DNA of 64,000 nucleotides from Galeruca laticollis (lineage: Eukaryota > Arthropoda > Insecta > Coleoptera > Chrysomelidae). A program made the position numbers and the translations under genes. The DNA lies in contig OY998177.1 in NCBI GenBank assembly GCA_963921935.1, positions 10,939,754 to 11,003,753 of the forward strand, in the 5' to 3' direction. Position 1 is the first letter of the stretch. The number at the start of each line of letters is the position of its first letter. The notes below the pieces were generated by a model. That model had not been told where the DNA came from. It searched no databases and was given only the letters and a program-made list of their open reading frames with translations. Below are positions 58,966 through 64,000 of this stretch, piece after piece.

Positions 58966-59050
58966 AATGGTGGCGTCTAAATGGTGATGTCGGTGGAGTC
59001 GCAAACATTGGACATAGAGATCGTTAGTTCGATCCCCGACGATAACGAGA
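58966..59050 (+). repeat. tRNA-derived SINE head or tRNA pseudogene
   Basis: TGGCGTCTAAATGG resembles an RNA polymerase III A box, and AGTTCGATCCC about 50 bp later fits a B box. No complete cloverleaf with matching acceptor stem is seen. Downstream (59100-59260) are irregular repeats of CACAGAACACAAGATGG and GACATGG, which may be the SINE body. Confidence 0.45.
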
Positions 59051-59339
59051 TATTTTTTTCAATTGGATAAATTCACACTGTATACAAAATACATGATGAC
59101 ATAGGAAAAAAATGGACGATACGGAGCTCATGACTGATGCATTATGTCATACCACAGAACACAAGATGGATGACATGGGGCACATGAGAGAAGACACACA
59201 TCACAGAACACAAGATGGGTGACATGGAGCACACGACTGATGACAGCATCCCCACCTCCTACATGACGTTGCTCGACTCGGCGTGTGATCTTGAAAGTGT
59301 TCCAGAACAGACGTTGCTTATCTAATCTCTAATAATGGA

Positions 59340-60130
59340 CTGATTCAATGTGTGGATAACCAGAATCATTGTATGAAGCTTTGGCTAGAAAAATGAGTTA
59401 TTGTATTTATATACTGAATGAATACGCTTCTCTCCCTCTATCTTCATAACTCCTTATAAGTTTTTGCTGCAAACACAAACTGTCGCCATCTTTTTCGGCT
59501 CATCATATTGATTCTCGAATCCTAAATTCCACGAGCATTTAGATCTTTGAGGATATCCCTCCATCTGCGTCTGGCTCTGCTCAACGGCCTCTTGCCGGCA
59601 TTGTTTTCTTCCCATATTCGTCTAATGAGGCGTTCTATGTTCTGACGCAATTAAAAATCTCCGTTGCTTGGTTGACGTCGTTATTATTTTATAAGGAACT
59701 TAATTGAAATTAGCTTGTCTCATCAACACCACAATTAATATAAACATTATGGAGACTGAATTTAGTAAAGCAAACAGTTCGATTTTGCCTAGAATTGACT
59801 GTTATTCAGTGGTAAATTTCTTCGCAACACGCAGTATTTTCTCTTCTTCTGATATCAGAAATATGAAGACCTCCATAAGTATAAGTTTTATACAAATAGT
59901 TGTTATTTCAGAAGTCAATAATGAATAACAGTATTGTTTCTGAACAATTGAAGAAACGTATGACTTTTTGAGGTTATGAAATGAAACAAAAATTTATCTT
60001 TTATTCCAACAACCAGGTATCACGAAAAAACTCCATTGACGTCGCACTGGTGTTTGTGAGTTAATGACGTCACAGGAGTTTCCGCGTGAAATTTGAAACG
60101 TTATGTAAAATACATGATTTTTCGGTCTTC
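59340..60130. other. Non-coding DNA
   Basis: Nothing supported. A block at 59480-59640 (CTGGCTCTGCTCAACGGCC on plus) may be a faint LINE C-terminal remnant on minus, but frames are too broken. Confidence 0.4.
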
Positions 60131-60131
60131 A

Positions 60132-62430
60132 TTAATCATCATCATCATAATTCTCAGCGTGTTTCGGTCCATCTTTGGACATACGGCTCTCCAAGTTGTC
60201 TCCATCCGGTTCTATCAGCTGTTCTACTCATCCATTGCACTCCCGCTACTTTCTGGATATCGTCCTTCCACCTAGTCTTTGGTCTTCCTGAGTTTCAACT
60301 GCCTCCTCTTGGTCGCCATTCGGTCACTTTCCTTGTCAATCTCTTGTCCTCCGTCCTCATGAGATATCCTGCCCATTTTCATTTAATCTTGCTATGTGCT
60401 CAACAATATCAGTTACCTTTGTTTTCTGGCGGATCCATTCTCACCATATTTCGTCACATCTTTCTTTGTGCGATTCTTAGTGTATCCATTACTTTGGCGT
60501 TTAGTATCCACGTTTCTGTGGCATAGGTTAATGTTGGTAGCACACATTGGTTGAAGATTTGGGTTTTGAGGTATTGTGGAAATTTAGTCTTAAATACGTT
60601 ATTGAGTCATTCATATGCTGCCCATCCAAGTTCTGTTGAGGTCTGCCAGCTGTATATTCTTATTGATCGAAATTCTTTGTCCAAGATATATGTATTCATT
60701 GACGACGTGCACTACACTGTCATCACCCAATTCGACCATCGCAGCGTCGACTGAATTTGACATCATTTTTGTTCTAATCGCATTGATCTTTAGACCGTAT
60801 TTTTTGCCGCATTGTTTAGGCCTGAAAGCATATTCTGGAGGTATTCCATTTTATCTGCGAGGAGTAAGATGTCGTCTGCAAAGCGTAGATTACCCAAATT
60901 TTCACCGTTGATGTTAATGCCCGCCTTTTCCCAATCGAGCGTTTTAAATATGTCCTATAGAGCCGTAGTAAATAGTTTCAGGGAGATCGTATCGTCGCAC
61001 ACCCTGGTTTACGAGTATGGGATCAGTACCATCGTAAGCCTGAACTGTCATGGTGGCATTATCATAGAGGGCTTTGACATGCTTTATTAATCTCTTGTCT
61101 ATACGGCATCGTTTTAAAGCGTTTAGGAAGGCCCCTAATTTCAATAGTATCAAAAGTCTTTTCGAAGTTAATGAAGGCAACATATATATGTTTATTGTAA
61201 TCTTGTGATTTTTCAATCACTTGTCGCAGTGTTTGCAAATGGTCTATCGTGCTGTACCCCCTGAGAAATCCAGCTTGTTGCACAGGTTGAAAATCATCTA
61301 GTTTGTTGGCGATTCTGTTGTTCAGTATTTTTGTTAACATTTTGTAGAGATGAGACAACAATGAAATTGGTCTGTAAATTCCTATGTCCTCTTTATCGCC
61401 TTTTTTGTACAGTATAATAACGTTTGCATTTTTCCATGAGTCTGGTATTTCACAGTTGTTAAAACATAGATTGAAGAGTCCCTTCAGGTACCCTAGACGT
61501 TTTTGGCCTCCCATTTTTATACATTTAACTACTATACCATCCGGACCAGCTACTTTATTATTTTTCATTTTCTTCAAGGCGCATTCCATCTCATATTTAC
61601 TTATAGGCGGTAGGTCCTCAGTGTTATATTTGGTCAATTTATCTCTTTTGTTCGTAATTTCGCGTTACCTTTCTGGAACTTTTTAAGAGTATAAATTCCA
61701 GGATCGCAGTTCGGGTCTTAATTTTGTCTTCATTTTCGTCCCGTAATGTTACTATTCCTGATTTCATTTTCTCTGCGATAGTTTTTTCCTGAATACTCTA
61801 GGACCTTTATTCTCCTCTTTCACATCTCGTATTAGCCTTTCATTGTACTTGGCCACATCTTCTCTTACTTGCCGTATGATCTGTTTGTTTTCTTCTTTCA
61901 ACTGTTTGGACATCATGAATCTTTTATTTTTGTTTCTGTTCCTTATTATTTCTTTAGTATCGTCCGAGAGTTTGCTGTTCTGTTTTCTGGAATGGTTTTG
62001 TTTATACCGTCTGTCAAATAAATATTGAGATCATTTATATTTTTATATTGTACGGTATATCATTTTCTGTTCTTTTTCAGAACAGTAACTTCCGTCTTTC
62101 CTGTTTGGTATCGATTGTGATCTTTGCCGTGACTATCCTGTGATTACTTATGAGAATATTGTTCAGCACAGTAACGTCTTTGACCACGTGTCTTTTGTTT
62201 GTTATAATGAAGTCGATCTCGTTTTTAGTATGACTATCCGGACTTTCCCATGTCCATTTGTGCTGTAGTTTTTTCTGGTAGTAAGTGCTCATCATTTTGT
62301 GTTGTTTTCCTTCCAGGAAGTTTATGAGCATTTGGCCTCTGTCGTTTCGGATTCCTGTACCATATGGACCCATACAGGATTCCCCTTCCTGACGGTATCC
62401 AACCTTCGCGTTGTTGAGGTCATATTTAAA
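60132..62430 (-). mobile_element. Second RTE-type LINE, 5'-truncated and decayed
   Basis: Minus order: endonuclease C-terminal half (from about 62430, NAKVGYRQEGESCMGPYGTG, KWTWESPDSHTKNEIDFII), linker, RT (61637-61062: NKVAGPDGIVVKC, IYRPISLLSHLYKM, QAGFLRGYSTIDHL, FINFEKTFDTI with motif A altered), then the C-terminal domain in broken frames to about 60160. It ends in an ATC-repeat tail (60131-60150). It is more damaged than the RTE at 27-30 kb and of the same clade. Confidence 0.85.
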
Positions 62431-62745
62431 AAAATAATAATGAATATTTGCGGCTATATTAGGAAATAATACATGGTTCGAAATATTATCCCAAAAATAG
62501 TTAAGATCCCTATTATAGCTACTAGTATCATTTTTTGGGAAGTCCTTCCAGACAGGTAGTTTGATTGTGAATTCAACACTCGCCTTGCCCGGAAAACGAA
62601 AAAAATTCTCATGATTATTGGGATAGGGCTTCTGTTCAATTCTTACGAGATATCGATAAACATTGATAGTTTTGTTGGTTTCTGGGGAAAAGTGTAGATT
62701 AGAAGAAATATTCATAATATCAAATGGATTATAATTTTGAAGATA
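62431..62745 (-). pseudogene. Unrecognised open frame fused to the RTE 5' break
   Basis: The minus frame that contains the RTE endonuclease stays open upstream for about 100 more codons (to a TGA near 62769) with protein-like composition: FRFPGKASVEFTIKLPVW, DLNYFWDNISNHVLFPN. It does not match RTE endonuclease. It is therefore either pre-existing coding sequence hit by the RTE insertion or chance. The first Met is at 62715. Confidence 0.35.
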
Positions 62746-62769
62746 ATATTTTATTATATAAATAGAAGT

Positions 62770-63419
62770 TCAGCAAATGCTTACTAAATATGATGAATGT
62801 TCAGAATTATATTATGTTACGATTTTTAGTTTGAATCGTCAATTATAGTTAGATTAAAATGAACACTTGCACACCTTCCTACTATGTTGTTACCTCCTTA
62901 ATCTCAGGGTCAAGAGGTGAAAATAAGAAAGTTGTCACCTTACTCAATTTGTTGGAGACCTTCCAATTTATACTGGTTATAAGACTCTTAAGCAGGCCAG
63001 GTATTTCCAAGAAAAAGCATAGGTCAACAGATGAATCGGTTAATTTTCTATGTACCTACCCTAAGAAAAGAAATGAAAAAATTATTAACGTCTCCAAAAC
63101 TTTTAATCTCCCAACTTTATGAGTTTATTACCTTAATGACAATAGTATATCAGTGTTTACTATAAATTCAGTAAACAATACCTTAATGAAAATAGTACTG
63201 TACTGTACTGAAATTTGACAGTAATTTACTGAAAATATACTACTCTCTTAGCTCACATTAAATGAGTAACTACCATTCCCTTTGTGCAATTGCAGAAAGT
63301 TTACATTTTAATAAAAAGCTAGTAATAACATTGTTACAAGAACTATGGTTTATTGAAAACCTAACCACAAAAAAAATAGATACGTTACATTAAGTTGTTT
63401 TGGAGATTAACTTTATCTT

Positions 63420-63420
<1 letters not shown>
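62770..63420. other. AT-rich non-coding DNA
   Basis: No feature supported. The frame 62859-63122 has no motif. Confidence 0.5.

Positions 63421-63423
<3 letters not shown>

Positions 63424-63472
<49 letters not shown>
63424..63472. repeat. (TA)n microsatellite at a Tc1-type element
   Basis: Pure TA run directly abutting AGGGTTGTCCAAAAAAACC. Confidence 0.95.
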
Positions 63473-63477
<5 letters not shown>

Positions 63478-64000
63478 TGTCCAAAAAAACCGGAATTTCC
63501 TTTTTTATTGATATTTTTTTTATTTATAGGTCGATTTTATTGATGTCGGTTTTGTTTAAAAGATAATTGATCAAGACACACTACTAATCTAATATTTCGC
63601 GTTTTGTTTTAAAAACAAAATGGCGGACACATCCAAACTTTAAAACTAACTGTAAATTTTTTGTTTCGCACTGTATATGTTTGCGAATTATTTTACGAAA
63701 GTTCGAACATTTGTAAATGTAACGAGAGGTCAAACATAGAAATCGGTCAAAAATTGTCTGATGTATGGCTCGAAAAAAACAAGTATGTTATTACATAGTG
63801 AATTTTAATTTTTTTCGATATTATCTACTAAAAGTTAATTGAAACAAAACGAATTTTTTATGAAGAACACAAAACAATAACTAAAGTTAAAGAGAGAATT
63901 TAACATTAATATCGCCACCATTAGCTTCAACTACTAGTTGAACACGACTTCGCCAGCTGTCGATTGCTTTTCTAATATGTTCTTGTCTGATTTGGCCCCA
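63473..64000 (-). mobile_element. Tc1-type transposon, 3' end, runs off the window
   Basis: The terminus AGGGTTGTCCAAAAAAACC sits at a TA target in the (TA)n. About 410 bp of non-coding subterminal sequence follows, then the C-terminal end of a transposase on the minus strand. The second TIR lies outside the window. Confidence 0.75.
63887..64000 (-). CDS. Tc1-type transposase C-terminus (partial)
   Basis: The minus frame enters from the window edge and reads WGQIRQEHIRKAIDSWRSR, then VQLVVEANGGDINVKF and a TAA at 63887-63889. This matches the last about 40 residues of Tc1-like transposases (I..W..R...V....G..I). The catalytic domain is beyond 64000, so activity cannot be judged. No stop occurs in the visible part. 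Confidence 0.75.
   Translation of the reverse strand, partial: WGQIRQEHIRKAIDSWRSRVQLVVEANGGDINVKFSL

Overview
This window looks like nuclear DNA of an insect, most plausibly a beetle; the order is a guess. It is strongly AT-rich, carries long (TA)n runs and one long tetranucleotide array, and shows spliceosomal GT..AG introns. It has no operons, ribosome-binding sites or rRNA. Almost everything recognisable is a transposable element (TE), mostly broken: Penelope-like retroelements (PLEs), non-LTR retrotransposons (LINEs), mariner/Tc1 transposons, PIF/Harbinger remnants, a BEL/Pao fragment and foldback elements. No intact host gene can be supported. The best non-classical gene is a disrupted DUF7869-type gene at 46.4-55.2 kb.

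Layout. 0-11.8 kb: AT-rich DNA with a 330-bp inverted-repeat element, a SAP-domain exon (3.8 kb), a minus-strand PLE (5.7-7.0 kb) and a foldback element (9.6 kb). 11.9-14.4 kb: two PLE insertions, each flanked by (TA)n. 14.4-19.9 kb: mostly empty. 19.9-26.9 kb: a Harbinger-like element holding a LINE fragment, further LINE, PLE and HARBI1 scraps, then a long Jockey/CR1-type LINE. 27.0-30.0 kb: a nearly complete minus-strand RTE LINE. 30.1-32.5 kb: a rosa-like mariner (DD41D spacing) with about 500-bp terminal inverted repeats (TIRs). 32.5-36.0 kb: a PLE scrap, an RNase H-bearing LINE, and a HARBI1 gene split by a 1-kb tandem-repeat element. 36.7-37.0 kb: a tetranucleotide array. 38.4-39.5 kb: a decayed unknown coding region. 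39.8-45.1 kb: a LINE split by the second copy of the 1-kb element and by an ORF1-only LINE with an 11-bp target-site duplication (TSD). 45.1-46.0 kb: BEL/Pao 3' part. 46.4-55.2 kb: DUF7869-type gene split by a second rosa-like mariner, itself split by a 2.8-kb near-perfect palindrome. 57.2-58.9 kb: an inverted PLE pair. 60.1-62.4 kb: a second RTE. 63.5 kb to the end: a Tc1-type element.

The most unusual signals are these. (1) Seven loci show hammerhead-ribozyme-like folds at PLE ends. Their helix I sequences differ but stay complementary, their helix III sequences are palindromic, and core positions 3 and 8 appear as C-G or U-A but never mismatched. (2) The 2.8-kb palindrome has 1,394-bp arms, an 18-bp loop and a 12-bp TSD. 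It carries hammerhead folds near both ends and an array of hairpins with a constant loop and changing stems. (3) A 1-kb element built from five ~170-bp units interrupts two unrelated TE genes. (4) Two rosa-like mariners each have end modules of about 320-335 bp bounded by inverted copies of the terminal motif.
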